Virus record (IMG/VR): IMGVR_UViG_3300036398_001339
Coordinates: 1-42,822 of that record
Source of the DNA: a virus
DNA length: 42,822 bases
Reading direction: 5' to 3' (one strand)
Made by a program: the position numbers and the translations under genes
The notes under the pieces: generated by a model
The model's input: only the letters and a program-made list of their open reading frames with translations
Told to the model about the DNA's origin: nothing
The model's database searches: none
Shown: in pieces, positions 25,371 through 31,940 of the stretch
Numbering within the stretch: position 1 is the stretch's first letter
Layout: each line of letters begins with the position of its first letter

Positions 25371-26022
25371 CATGATTGTCCCTACCGCAACCGAAGCGGA
25401 GCGCGGCATTGCCAGCGTTGCGCTCAACCATCCGAAGACTGTTCTCAACTACATTGCTGAGAAGCGGTTTCAGACAAGCGACATCTTTGAGCCGACATCC
25501 CGTGCGGTTGTGGAGATTGTCATCGACCAGAACAGCAGGGGCGCAAGCTGTGATGCTCGCGTCATCTTCGAGAAACTGCGCGAGCGGTTGCCCGAGACGA
25601 CGTTTGCGCAACTCACGGACTTGTACACGCTGATGCCTATTGAAGGCGCGTTGCCGGAATTGCTGGAAGCAGTTCGTAGCTGCGCCAAGCGCCGCGCACT
25701 ACAGATTGTTGCACATGAGGCGTTGAGCAAGATCAACAAGCCGGATGTGAAGACAACCGAGATTGTCAATGATGTTGCTTTGCAGGTTGATTCAATTCAG
25801 ACACAACTGTCTCCGCCTGCTGCTGAAGATACTAAGACAATGCTGCTTGCTGCTATCACTCGTTACCAGACTGGTGACGACTCTACACAACGGATTAGGA
25901 CTGGTTACGAGAAGCTCGATAACCTGACCCCGATTCGCTATGGAGATTTTTTGGTGATCGGTGGCGAAACCAAATCCGGCAAAACAATGCTAGCACTCAA
26001 TATCGTCGCAAACCTTTTATGA
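25345..26022 (+). CDS. DnaB-family replicative helicase, N-terminal half (split gene)
   Basis: A 225-aa protein: DnaB N-terminal helical domain (residues ~12-115, TATEAERGIASVALN start), linker helix (about 120-155), then the beginning of the RecA-like ATPase with a Walker A P-loop GETKSGKT (207-214). It stops eleven residues later at ALNIVANLL. A normal DnaB would continue within a few residues into the (V/I)-x-SLEM strand; that strand opens the gene at 27807. The stop codon overlaps the next ATG (ATGA), so ribosomes pass directly into the inserted genes. Alternative start is ATG 25372. No intein N-block (Cys after the break) is present. Alone it lacks Walker B and the arginine finger. Confidence 0.85.
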   Translation: MKKTKLDSDMIVPTATEAERGIASVALNHPKTVLNYIAEKRFQTSDIFEPTSRAVVEIVIDQNSRGASCDARVIFEKLRERLPETTFAQLTDLYTLMPIEGALPELLEAVRSCAKRRALQIVAHEALSKINKPDVKTTEIVNDVALQVDSIQTQLSPPAAEDTKTMLLAAITRYQTGDDSTQRIRTGYEKLDNLTPIRYGDFLVIGGETKSGKTMLALNIVANLL

Positions 26023-26336
26023 AAGTTATCAACCTTACTCCTTACCCGATCAACGTAGCGGGACACAAACCAATCGAGCCAGACGGTGAAGTGGCTCGCG
26101 TCAATGCGCAGACCATTCACACAGGCAGCATCAACGGGATGCCTGTTTTTGAGACAGTCGTCAACGGGGCAACGGGCCTGCCGCAACCCAAGAAAGATAC
26201 TGTCTACATTGTCCCGACAATGGTTAGACAAGCCTATCCCGGCCGCCGGGATTTAGTATCCCCGGCCAAGTTGCTCAGAGACAAAGCGGGAGTTGTCAAC
26301 GGATGTCTAGGACTGGAAATGAACCCAAAAATATGA
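26019..26336 (+). CDS. Hypothetical protein inserted in the split helicase
   Basis: A 105-aa protein of the type MKVINLTPYPINVAG, which recurs in phages and bacteria. It has a small beta-rich fold, a GMPVFETVV strand and the segment YIVPTMVRQAYPGRRDLVSP. Function unknown. It starts within the stop codon of the helicase N-half and ends in the ATGA start of the kinase gene, so it is translationally coupled on both sides. Confidence 0.7.
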   Translation: MKVINLTPYPINVAGHKPIEPDGEVARVNAQTIHTGSINGMPVFETVVNGATGLPQPKKDTVYIVPTMVRQAYPGRRDLVSPAKLLRDKAGVVNGCLGLEMNPKI

Positions 26337-26812
26337 AACCAAAATTAATCGGACTGGTGGGGCTGTCAGGCGCAGGCAAGAATACTGCTGCCGATGTGTT
26401 TATCAGGGCTGGCTATCAAGAAGCGGCGTTTGCCGATGAGATCAAACGAATCGCTCGACAGATGGGCTGGACTGGCGAGAAGACTGGAACGGGGCGCGAG
26501 TTGCTCCAAAACATTGGTATGGCTGGACGGGCTTACGACCCCAACGTGTGGATCAACATCGTCAAATGGTGCACCCCAATTCGTCTTGGCCAGCCAACGG
26601 TCATTACGGATGTCCGCTTCCAGAACGAGGCGGATTGGATCAAGCGAGCAGGCGGCTTGCTGATTCGCATCGTGCGCCCAAACATAGAACAAGGAACTCA
26701 CGCATCGGAAACTGAACAAAACAGTATTCAAGTTGACGGAACCGTGATAAATGATGGAAGTGTAGCTGATCTACACGTTAGCATAAAAAAACTACTAAAC
26801 GAAACAATATGA
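26333..26812 (+). CDS. Deoxynucleoside monophosphate kinase
   Basis: A 159-aa P-loop kinase that would phosphorylate dNMPs for DNA synthesis. P-loop GLSGAGKNT (about residues 10-18), AFADEIKRIA (substrate-side helix), VWINIVKW, then ITDVRFQNEADWI, the DVRFxNE signature of phage dNMP kinases, and a GLLIRIVRP strand near 115. The ATG at 26333 overlaps the previous stop (ATGA) and makes the P-loop begin in the usual place; an upstream ATG at 26303 would add ten residues. Lies inside the helicase split. Confidence 0.85.
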   Translation: MKPKLIGLVGLSGAGKNTAADVFIRAGYQEAAFADEIKRIARQMGWTGEKTGTGRELLQNIGMAGRAYDPNVWINIVKWCTPIRLGQPTVITDVRFQNEADWIKRAGGLLIRIVRPNIEQGTHASETEQNSIQVDGTVINDGSVADLHVSIKKLLNETI

Positions 26813-27591
26813 GCATGATAACGCAAATTATCAACGATATGTCGATGTCACAGTATCGGTCTGAAGCTGGCTTGTCTAAGCATCAGTTCGACAACTTCTT
26901 GCAATCGCCAGCGTACTACAAGTACAAGCTGGAGCAAGAGTGGAAACCCAGCAGGGAGATGGTGTTAGGTACGTTGCTGCATAGCTGGGTACTCGAAGGC
27001 AATACGGAATGGGCAGTTGGGCCACAGGTTGATCGCCGCACGAAAGCAGGAAAAGAGGAATGGCAGGTTTCCTGCGAGATGAACATCAACAAGGAAGTCG
27101 TTACTGTCGATGAAGCGGCGCGGCTTGAGGCTGCCGGAAGTAAGGCCATGAAAATGCTGAAGCATCTAAGCAACCTGACTATCGAGGCGTCGATGTTTTG
27201 GGAGAGAGGCGGCGTGCAATGCAAGGGCAGGCCGGATCTGATCTGGCATGACTATAAGGATGACAAGGTTTGTATTGTTGACTTGAAAACTACGTCAGAC
27301 TTTTTCCGCTTTCCGTCAAAGTTTTGGCAGTTTGGGTACGACTTGCAGGCTGCTTGGTACGCCTACGGTTACGAGAGGATCACAGGCATTGAGGCTGACT
27401 TTCGTTTCTTGGTGGTAGACATGGAAGCTCCGCATTTCTGTCAATGGATGGAGATGGATGAGGCGGCATGGACATATGCCAACCAGCGTATCGATTCACA
27501 ACTGCAGTCATTCAAGTTGCTGCAGGAACTGGACGAGTGGCCTGAGCCTTCGGAGGAAGTGAGATTATTGTCCCGTGTACGTCGCGATTAG
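26809..27591 (+). CDS. RecE/Exo VIII-like PD-(D/E)xK nuclease
   Basis: A 260-aa exonuclease-like protein. It has the N-terminal SKHQFDNFLQSPAYYKYK motif of RecE-type and CRISPR Cas4-like phage nucleases, a GTLLHSWVLE motif with conserved His (H58), then GRPDLIW (D143), IVDLKTT (D158, K160) and YDLQAAWYAYGY (Q180), giving the H...D...DxK...Q core. Likely a 5'-3' exonuclease for recombination with the OB-fold protein; no RecT-type annealase is seen. The ATGA start is coupled to the kinase. It is the last recognisable gene inside the helicase split. Confidence 0.8.
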   Translation: MSMITQIINDMSMSQYRSEAGLSKHQFDNFLQSPAYYKYKLEQEWKPSREMVLGTLLHSWVLEGNTEWAVGPQVDRRTKAGKEEWQVSCEMNINKEVVTVDEAARLEAAGSKAMKMLKHLSNLTIEASMFWERGGVQCKGRPDLIWHDYKDDKVCIVDLKTTSDFFRFPSKFWQFGYDLQAAWYAYGYERITGIEADFRFLVVDMEAPHFCQWMEMDEAAWTYANQRIDSQLQSFKLLQELDEWPEPSEEVRLLSRVRRD

Positions 27592-27838
27592 ACGCACAAC
27601 TGTTGCCGATCATGTGCGGCACCTTCCACGACCAAAGATCGTGCAGGAGGTGCTGCACCGAGGCACGCGAGCCGAGTGTCAGCAACTCATCGATGAGCTT
27701 GCTGTACTTCCGCAGCACCAAAGCACAGAGGACATCGAGGTGCTGTTGACCGTGCAGGAAGATCGGAAGCAGAAAAGCTACAACTCAAAAGAAATACGAA
27801 GAGACAATGGAAAAAGGAATACTTATCGTAAGCCTTGA
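27575..27838 (+). CDS. Possible small protein at the end of the helicase insert
   Basis: An 87-aa frame from a GTG at 27575, overlapping the exonuclease end by 17 bases and the helicase C-half start by 32. Hydrophilic, with helical-looking IVQEVLHRGTRAECQQLIDEL. It has no good ribosome-binding site and its last 15 residues, very basic, come from sequence that also encodes the helicase start. It fills the 215-base gap between exonuclease and helicase C-half. It may be real or a leftover of the rearrangement that split the helicase. Confidence 0.35.
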   Translation: MYVAIRRTTVADHVRHLPRPKIVQEVLHRGTRAECQQLIDELAVLPQHQSTEDIEVLLTVQEDRKQKSYNSKEIRRDNGKRNTYRKP

Positions 27839-28397
27839 GATGCCAGCGAGCCAGATTATTGACAGGCTTGTTGCCTGCATTGGTCAGGTTCCGCTCAGGG
27901 CGCTGGCAGAAGGCGTAAAGCTGGAGCGTGACATGGCCGGAATGCAGAGGGCACTCAATCGATTGCACTCCGCGAAGCTTGTGATTCGCGACGATTTGCA
28001 CGACATTGCGTCGATTGTTGCAACTGCACGGGCTATGGCGAAGTCGCCGGATGGACTGGGCGTGTTGCTGGTGGACTACATTCAGTTGGTCAGGTGCGAC
28101 CTTGGCCGCGAGTCTACCCGTGAGCGTGAGGTTGCAGAGGTCAGCCGTGCGTTACGGTTGATCGGGCTTGAGCTTGGTTGTCTGGTGATTTCCATCACTC
28201 AGCTAAACGAGCAGGGTAAGGCGCGTGAGTCGCGAGCCATCCAGCAGGATGCGACCGTGATCATGGCAATCAAGCACGACGATGAGGAAGGTTCGGAGTT
28301 GCGCAAGATCCTGATACCCTACCAACGCAACGGGCCGTGTGGCGTGATGACAACACTCAGGTTCAACGGACGCACAGCCAGCTTTCACACGCCATGA
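27807..28397 (+). CDS. DnaB-family replicative helicase, C-terminal half (split gene)
   Basis: A 196-aa protein that begins at MEKGILIVSLEMP, exactly where the N-half stops, and carries the rest of the RecA core: catalytic Glu in SLEM (residues 9-12), Walker B GVLLVDYIQL (D90), ITQLN (Q132) with the ARESRAIQQD loop and D148, and the arginine-finger region PYQRNGP (R174). In DnaB this last motif is usually KxR; here the lysine is Tyr172. It has no P-loop, so ATP turnover needs the N-half. In-frame coding extends upstream to 27750 but the first start is ATG 27807. Ends in an ATGA overlap with a micro-ORF. Confidence 0.85.
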   Translation: MEKGILIVSLEMPASQIIDRLVACIGQVPLRALAEGVKLERDMAGMQRALNRLHSAKLVIRDDLHDIASIVATARAMAKSPDGLGVLLVDYIQLVRCDLGRESTREREVAEVSRALRLIGLELGCLVISITQLNEQGKARESRAIQQDATVIMAIKHDDEEGSELRKILIPYQRNGPCGVMTTLRFNGRTASFHTP

Positions 28398-28474
28398 AGA
28401 AGTCCGATTACTCTGAAGAACTTTGGAAAGCAGTTAAACAATTACTTGAATCAATCATTGATATACTTACATGA
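28394..28474 (+). CDS. 26-aa micro-ORF between helicase C-half and next gene
   Basis: A 26-aa frame with ATGA overlaps at both ends: its ATG lies in the helicase stop, and its stop overlaps the ATG at 28471. Sequence is helical and amphipathic (MKKSDYSEELWKAVKQLL, ESIIDILT). The double coupling suggests translation, but it could simply bridge ribosomes to the next gene. Confidence 0.4.
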   Translation: MKKSDYSEELWKAVKQLLESIIDILT

Positions 28475-28683
28475 AAGAACTAGCAGACTTGAAATCGCAA
28501 CTGATCATGCACAAGCACTTTGCTGAGAAGGCTGTGCAGGCAATCCAACAACTTGCAGACAGGCTTAGACAACGCACCCCGGACGACATTTGCTCGTTCC
28601 CCGGTGACCGGGCCGCGCTTTTAGACGCAGATCTTGTCTTGGCTGAAGCATACAAACTAACCGTAATACAGGAGCAGGCTTAA
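28471..28683 (+). CDS. Small hypothetical protein
   Basis: A 70-aa protein, helical, with MKELADLKSQLIMHKHFAEK at the start and a Pro/Asp turn (RTPDDICSF) before a second helix. First of a run of short genes with unknown roles. Starts within the stop of the micro-ORF; ends one base before the next gene. Confidence 0.6.
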   Translation: MKELADLKSQLIMHKHFAEKAVQAIQQLADRLRQRTPDDICSFPGDRAALLDADLVLAEAYKLTVIQEQA

Positions 28684-28684
28684 T

Positions 28685-29236
28685 ATGGGCGCACTATACA
28701 ATCAACTATTAGAGAGACTGGACAGGGTAACAACGGAGCGCGATGCGGCGTTGGCTGACGCGCAATGTCAGAAAACAAAAGCGGAGGAACTGAACTGGGA
28801 ATTTGAACGCCTATCCAAAGCGGCGTCTAAAAAAATAGAGTCTCTTGAAAAGGATTTAGCCCAAGCAATTTCTGAGCGCACGCCGCACGACTACGGCATA
28901 TTGAAAGAGGAAGCGCAAGAAATGCGGAAGCAACGCGACGAAGCTCGCGATGAAGTGGAGCAACTCAAGCAAGCCCTGCACGACGCAAGGCTGGAGAATA
29001 GTGGACAGGCGGCGCAGCTTGAGAAACTTAAGTCTACTCCAGATTACGCAAATAGGGCAGCAGCAGAGTACTGGTTCAAACAATGCCAGCAAATTCGTCC
29101 AGAACCGTCTCGGCTTGAGATTGCGGCGATGTTGCTACAGGGACTTTTGCCGATGCACGTTAACTCAACTGACGTTGATGCGGTTGCTCTAAAGTTAGCA
29201 GACAGGCTCATCGCAGCAGCAAAGGAGGGGAAATGA
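28685..29236 (+). CDS. Coiled-coil hypothetical protein
   Basis: A 183-aa protein. Residues ~5-120 are an almost uninterrupted Glu/Lys/Gln/Arg-rich coiled coil (LERLDRVTTERDAALAD, LKEEAQEMRKQRDEAR). A short C-terminal domain follows (about 125-180) with YWFKQCQQIRPEPSRLE. No enzyme motif. It is coupled by ATGA to the next gene. It could be a scaffold for a protein complex or an anti-host protein. Confidence 0.6.
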   Translation: MGALYNQLLERLDRVTTERDAALADAQCQKTKAEELNWEFERLSKAASKKIESLEKDLAQAISERTPHDYGILKEEAQEMRKQRDEARDEVEQLKQALHDARLENSGQAAQLEKLKSTPDYANRAAAEYWFKQCQQIRPEPSRLEIAAMLLQGLLPMHVNSTDVDAVALKLADRLIAAAKEGK

Positions 29237-29694
29237 CTGAAGAAATGGAACAGAAATTGGTAGCACGACTAAACTCTGCATTGGCAGAAGCCAGATACTG
29301 GAAAGAAGAAGTTGAAGACCTTGAACGGCACAACAAAAAACACCGAAACAAAATCGAAGAATTGCGAGACTGCATACGAGAGCGCAATGGTGATCGCTCA
29401 ATTTTTCGTGGAGTTATTGGAGGAGAGTTGCGGAGCTATGGATACATTAGGGGACTGCACTACGAACACCGAAAAGAAGACGAAGAAGAAGGCAGTCTAA
29501 GGGCCGTATTTGAACACGACGATGGAGTCACGATCTGGGAAATTCCAGACATGGAACTGTTTTGGCTTTTGCACGAACACTTTTACCAAATGGCAGACGA
29601 CCTAAAACAGAGCGGACATTGGGCGTGTGAAAGTCTGTGGATCAAAAAAAAGACAAACGGAGAATGGGAGCTTGATATTCTTGAAGAGGACTAA
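29233..29694 (+). CDS. Hypothetical protein with strong ribosome-binding site
   Basis: A 153-aa protein with an N-terminal coiled coil (about residues 1-55), then an acidic linker with EEEGSLRAVFEHDDG and a C-terminal domain with WEIPDMELFWLLHEHF. Preceded by AAAGGAGGGGAA just before ATG, a textbook Shine-Dalgarno sequence and a contrast to most genes here. Function unknown. Confidence 0.6.
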   Translation: MTEEMEQKLVARLNSALAEARYWKEEVEDLERHNKKHRNKIEELRDCIRERNGDRSIFRGVIGGELRSYGYIRGLHYEHRKEDEEEGSLRAVFEHDDGVTIWEIPDMELFWLLHEHFYQMADDLKQSGHWACESLWIKKKTNGEWELDILEED

Positions 29695-29695
29695 A

Positions 29696-29887
29696 ATGAC
29701 TAACAACATCGAACAACTCAATTCCAACTCTTATATGCTGTCACGCATCGCGGTGTGGGTCGAAGACTTCGCCAAAAGCAAGGAGGACACAACGAGCATC
29801 TGCGTACTGCGCCTGTTGGCCGAATATCATCAGTTAAAAGCCGATCAAATTTGGTATGCGATCAAAGAAGAGGAGGCACTAAAATGA
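29696..29887 (+). CDS. Small hypothetical protein
   Basis: A 63-aa helical protein (YMLSRIAVWVEDFAKSKED, then ICVLRLLAEYHQLKADQI). The ATG at 29696 is preceded by AGAGGACTAAA. Upstream in-frame codons belong to the preceding gene in another frame. No domain recognised. Confidence 0.55.
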   Translation: MTNNIEQLNSNSYMLSRIAVWVEDFAKSKEDTTSICVLRLLAEYHQLKADQIWYAIKEEEALK

Positions 29888-30177
29888 CAGACGATCAAAT
29901 CAACGCGGCCATTGCAGAGGCGTGCGGTCGAAAACGCAGGCCGGACGGAGATTGGTATCCCGACAACGGGTCAGCAGGCACTCAAGCAATCTTAAAATAT
30001 TCCAACTGCTTAAACGCCATGCATGAGGCGGAGTCCATTTTGACAGAAGATCAGCTTTGGATAATGGCCCGAGAGATTGAAAAAAATTGGGAAGACGAAT
30101 GGTACTTCAGAGCAACAGCCCGCCAACGGGCAGAGGCGTTTCTAAAGACGATAGGTAAATGGGAGGATGCGAAATGA
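29884..30177 (+). CDS. Hypothetical protein
   Basis: A 97-aa protein with DDQINAAIAEACGRKRRPDG at the start, then a turn with YPDNGS and a long helix with RATARQRAEAFLKTIGKW. This layout (an aromatic-rich helix ending RxxAFxxxxGxW) recurs in small phage accessory proteins. AGAGGAGGCACT precedes the ATG: a strong Shine-Dalgarno sequence, inside the previous gene. ATGA overlap upstream, four-base overlap downstream. Confidence 0.6.
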   Translation: MTDDQINAAIAEACGRKRRPDGDWYPDNGSAGTQAILKYSNCLNAMHEAESILTEDQLWIMAREIEKNWEDEWYFRATARQRAEAFLKTIGKWEDAK

Positions 30178-30440
30178 CAAGATACATAGAAGAAAACCAG
30201 TCTTCGCCGCAGGATAGTACTACCTGCATTTGGTGTGGTGAAGTTATTCCGGCTCAAGAGGGGCGCTGGCAGATCTCCATTCAAAGAGAAGACTTTGATG
30301 ATGATCACAGGGCGCACCTGCACTACGATTGCCACAGGGCTATGTATAAGTATCGGAAATCAGTCAACTACGAGCGAAATTTCCCGCCACATTTCATGCA
30401 TAGAGGTGAGTGGGAGATAAGAATGGAGGAACAGAAATGA
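30174..30440 (+). CDS. Small zinc-finger-like protein
   Basis: An 88-aa protein with CIWCGEVI (CxxC, about residues 19-22) and HYDCHRAM (C/H, about 50-54), a treble-clef-like four-ligand zinc site. It lacks the HNH catalytic pattern. Preceded by GGAGGATGCGAA. The start at 30174 (ATGACAAG) is favoured by that site. Could be a DNA-binding or host-takeover protein. Confidence 0.6.
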   Translation: MTRYIEENQSSPQDSTTCIWCGEVIPAQEGRWQISIQREDFDDDHRAHLHYDCHRAMYKYRKSVNYERNFPPHFMHRGEWEIRMEEQK

Positions 30441-30568
30441 CTGACAAAACGAAGTACATCATCATTGCAATCTTGTTCCCATTGCTTGCTTATGCAGGAT
30501 TTAAGTTGCGAATTGCAGAGATCCGATACTTCTCCAATTCGTGCCCGTGCAACTGTAGTCACAATTAG
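30437..30568 (+). CDS. 43-aa membrane peptide with Cys-rich tail
   Basis: A 43-aa frame starting in an ATGA overlap, with GGAGGAACAGAA as ribosome-binding site. One hydrophobic segment (YIIIAILFPLLAYAGF, about residues 7-22) and a C-terminal CPCNC motif. Single-pass membrane peptide. Its good start signal and coupling support translation. Possible roles include superinfection exclusion or lysis control; both are guesses. Confidence 0.5.
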   Translation: MTDKTKYIIIAILFPLLAYAGFKLRIAEIRYFSNSCPCNCSHN

Positions 30569-30582
30569 ACACCGAATTAAAC

Positions 30583-30666
30583 ATGACCGATTCCCAAATA
30601 GCTATGTGTTCAATTCTGGTTGCTTTACTTTTGCTGGTGCTAGGAACCAAAATTACATTCAGATGA
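30583..30666 (+). CDS. 27-aa transmembrane micropeptide
   Basis: A 27-aa frame with hydrophobic SILVALLLLVLGT (about residues 10-22) between a short polar start and the basic end KITFR. It ends in an ATGA overlap with the next gene. There is no clear Shine-Dalgarno sequence. With the 43-aa membrane peptide just upstream, it makes a pair of tiny membrane proteins. Confidence 0.4.
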   Translation: MTDSQIAMCSILVALLLLVLGTKITFR

Positions 30667-30941
30667 AGCTGACGGAAGAGTTTTACATTCAAGCAAATAA
30701 GACAGTTCTAAAAGCTTTGATGCTGGGGCAAGTCACGTTTCCCTGCATGGTAAAAGAGCGCGAAATTAAACGCAGAAAAACCACGATTGGGATTTGTCAG
30801 GTGTGCAATTCCAGCTACCGACAAAACAACCTGAGCCAAAAATATTGTAGCGACTGCGCGTTTCAGGTGCAGAGACAACGCTACTTCAAAAGAAAGGAGG
30901 CCGAAATTGAAAAAAGAAAAGCCAAAACCAAAACGCTATAA
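30663..30941 (+). CDS. Zinc-ribbon protein
   Basis: A 92-aa basic protein. Residues ~47-70 hold a CQVCNSSY...YCSDC four-cysteine ribbon, followed by a very basic helix (FKRKEAEIEKRKAKTK). The N-terminal half is helical. Probably binds zinc and nucleic acid. The ATG at 30663 is coupled to the micropeptide; a longer in-frame reading from 30465 would run antiparallel through two small genes and was not used. Confidence 0.6.
   Translation: MKLTEEFYIQANKTVLKALMLGQVTFPCMVKEREIKRRKTTIGICQVCNSSYRQNNLSQKYCSDCAFQVQRQRYFKRKEAEIEKRKAKTKTL
30893..30906 (+). promoter_or_regulatory. Strong Shine-Dalgarno site that fixes a TTG start
   Basis: AAAGGAGG (30893-30900) lies six bases before TTG at 30907. This is the best ribosome-binding site in the window and it selects a TTG start over an internal ATG at 31006. 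Confidence 0.7.
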
Positions 30942-31473
30942 GAGCGCAGAGACACGCGCCAGACAACTCGCCGGACTGGCCAACGTCCGAATCGAGGATC
31001 ATGTGATGGGCGTGTCTATGGAGAAAATCAACGGCAAGGGAAACTGGGCCAGCGTGTCTGAGGATCAACGAAAGGAGATTCTGAAACTGTATACGCAAGG
31101 GCACACAATCGTTGCCATTGCCGAAAAGCTGAAGCTGTCTAAGACGGTTGTAGGAGACGTAAAGTTGCGTGCGCTCGACACCGATACCGAGTTCGCGGAC
31201 GCTATGTTCAAGGTGAACATCCGGCAGAAGCTGCACAAAGCAGCGGAGAGTTCGCTAGACAGAGTTGTGGATCTAATCCCAGAGATGTCCTCACGCGATG
31301 CCACGCTCGCAATGGAGAAAACCTTTGATCTAGTTTTTGCGCTCGACAAAGAAAAGAAACCAGAAGTAAACTCCATCAACCTCCACCTGCATACGGGCGA
31401 CGCGGACTTGCAATCCAAGTTCCTAAGTGCAATGGGAGAAACCAAATCCGAATCCGAAACAATAGATATATGA
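30907..31473 (+). CDS. HTH protein, possible terminase small subunit
   Basis: A 188-aa protein. Basic N-terminus (KKEKPKPKRYKSAETRARQL), then a helix-turn-helix (SEDQRKEILKLYTQGHTIVA, IAEKLKLSKTVVGDVKL, about residues 52-90), helical region (95-150), and an acidic tail. N-terminal HTH plus central oligomerisation helices is the plan of many small terminases, and no other small-terminase candidate is visible, but it lies about 7 kb from the large subunit. A general transcription regulator is the alternative. TTG start is supported by AAAGGAGG. Overlaps the previous gene by 35 bases and the next by ATGA. Confidence 0.45.
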   Translation: MKKEKPKPKRYKSAETRARQLAGLANVRIEDHVMGVSMEKINGKGNWASVSEDQRKEILKLYTQGHTIVAIAEKLKLSKTVVGDVKLRALDTDTEFADAMFKVNIRQKLHKAAESSLDRVVDLIPEMSSRDATLAMEKTFDLVFALDKEKKPEVNSINLHLHTGDADLQSKFLSAMGETKSESETIDI

Positions 31474-31811
31474 CCCAAATTGAAATTGAATTTGATGCGA
31501 ATCTAAATCCGAATCCACTCGGCACGCCTGCGTACATGCTTGCGCGGCGGGAAAGCCCAAGCACCTCCAAGGCGGCGGCAAAAGACGTTGCCAAAAAATC
31601 CGCGCACCTTGAGCAGCTTGTGCTGGATGTGATTCGATCCTACCCGAATGGGTGTATTTCGGACGATGTCCGAAAAGCGTTGTCTGATTTGCCGTATTCA
31701 AGTGTCACGGCGCGGTTCTCGGCGCTGGTCAGGAAGGGGCGCGTACAGGTGACGGGCGAGAAGCGAGCCGGAGAAAGCGGGAAGCATCAACGTGTATTGA
31801 TGGCTGTCTAG
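31470..31811 (+). CDS. Winged-helix DNA-binding protein
   Basis: A 113-aa protein. After a disordered N-terminus (residues 1-40), the C-terminal ~70 residues form a winged helix: VLDVIRSYPNGCISDDVRKA, LPYSSVTARFSALVRKGRV, then QVTGEKRAGESGKHQRVL as the wing. The same type of short winged-helix protein occurs in many phages and is a likely transcription regulator. The last codons overlap a perfect TGTCTAGACA palindrome (31805-31814), a possible autoregulatory site. Confidence 0.65.
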   Translation: MTQIEIEFDANLNPNPLGTPAYMLARRESPSTSKAAAKDVAKKSAHLEQLVLDVIRSYPNGCISDDVRKALSDLPYSSVTARFSALVRKGRVQVTGEKRAGESGKHQRVLMAV

Positions 31812-31865
31812 ACAAGCTGTCTGATGCTCCCGGGAGCCGCCCGGGAGCCGCCCGGCGCACCCCGG
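31805..31865. repeat. TGTCTAGACA palindrome and GC-rich tandem repeats
   Basis: TGTCTAGACA at 31805-31814 spans the stop of the winged-helix gene. Next come GCTCCCGGGAGC (31826-31837, perfect palindrome), an 11-base unit CCCGGGAGCCG twice plus a partial copy (31829-31855), and a third CCCGGG by about 31865. The composition is unlike its surroundings. It sits at the end of the + strand operon, just before the convergent terminator. Confidence 0.6.
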
Positions 31866-31878
31866 GCAGGATTAGACA

Positions 31879-31925
31879 AACAAAAAGGCCACCCCGCCGC
31901 GAGGCAGAGTGGCCTGATTTGTTCT
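31879..31925. terminator. Convergent hairpin terminator, strongest for the minus strand
   Basis: Stem AGGCCAC (31886-31892) with GTGGCCT (31909-31915). On the minus strand the stem is followed by TTTTTGTTTG, a good rho-independent terminator for the 35.9-31.94 kb operon. On the + strand it is followed by GATTTGTT, weaker but usable. Position between converging genes supports dual use. Confidence 0.75.
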
Positions 31926-31940
31926 GGGATTAATTCCCGT

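Noticed and set aside
25960-27830. Split intein as the cause of the broken helicase
   Set aside because: The N-half ends in an ordinary helix with no Cys/Ser-led intein block, and the C-half starts directly with helicase sequence, without a His-Asn end or a nucleophile at +1.
27540-27838. Frameshift joining the exonuclease to the following 87-aa frame
   Set aside because: The exonuclease already has its full motif set and a normal-looking C-terminus (PSEEVRLL). The following frame adds no known nuclease part.
30465-30662. N-terminal extension of the zinc-ribbon gene
   Set aside because: It would read through two small genes in another frame; the ATG at 30663 is coupled by ATGA to the micropeptide.
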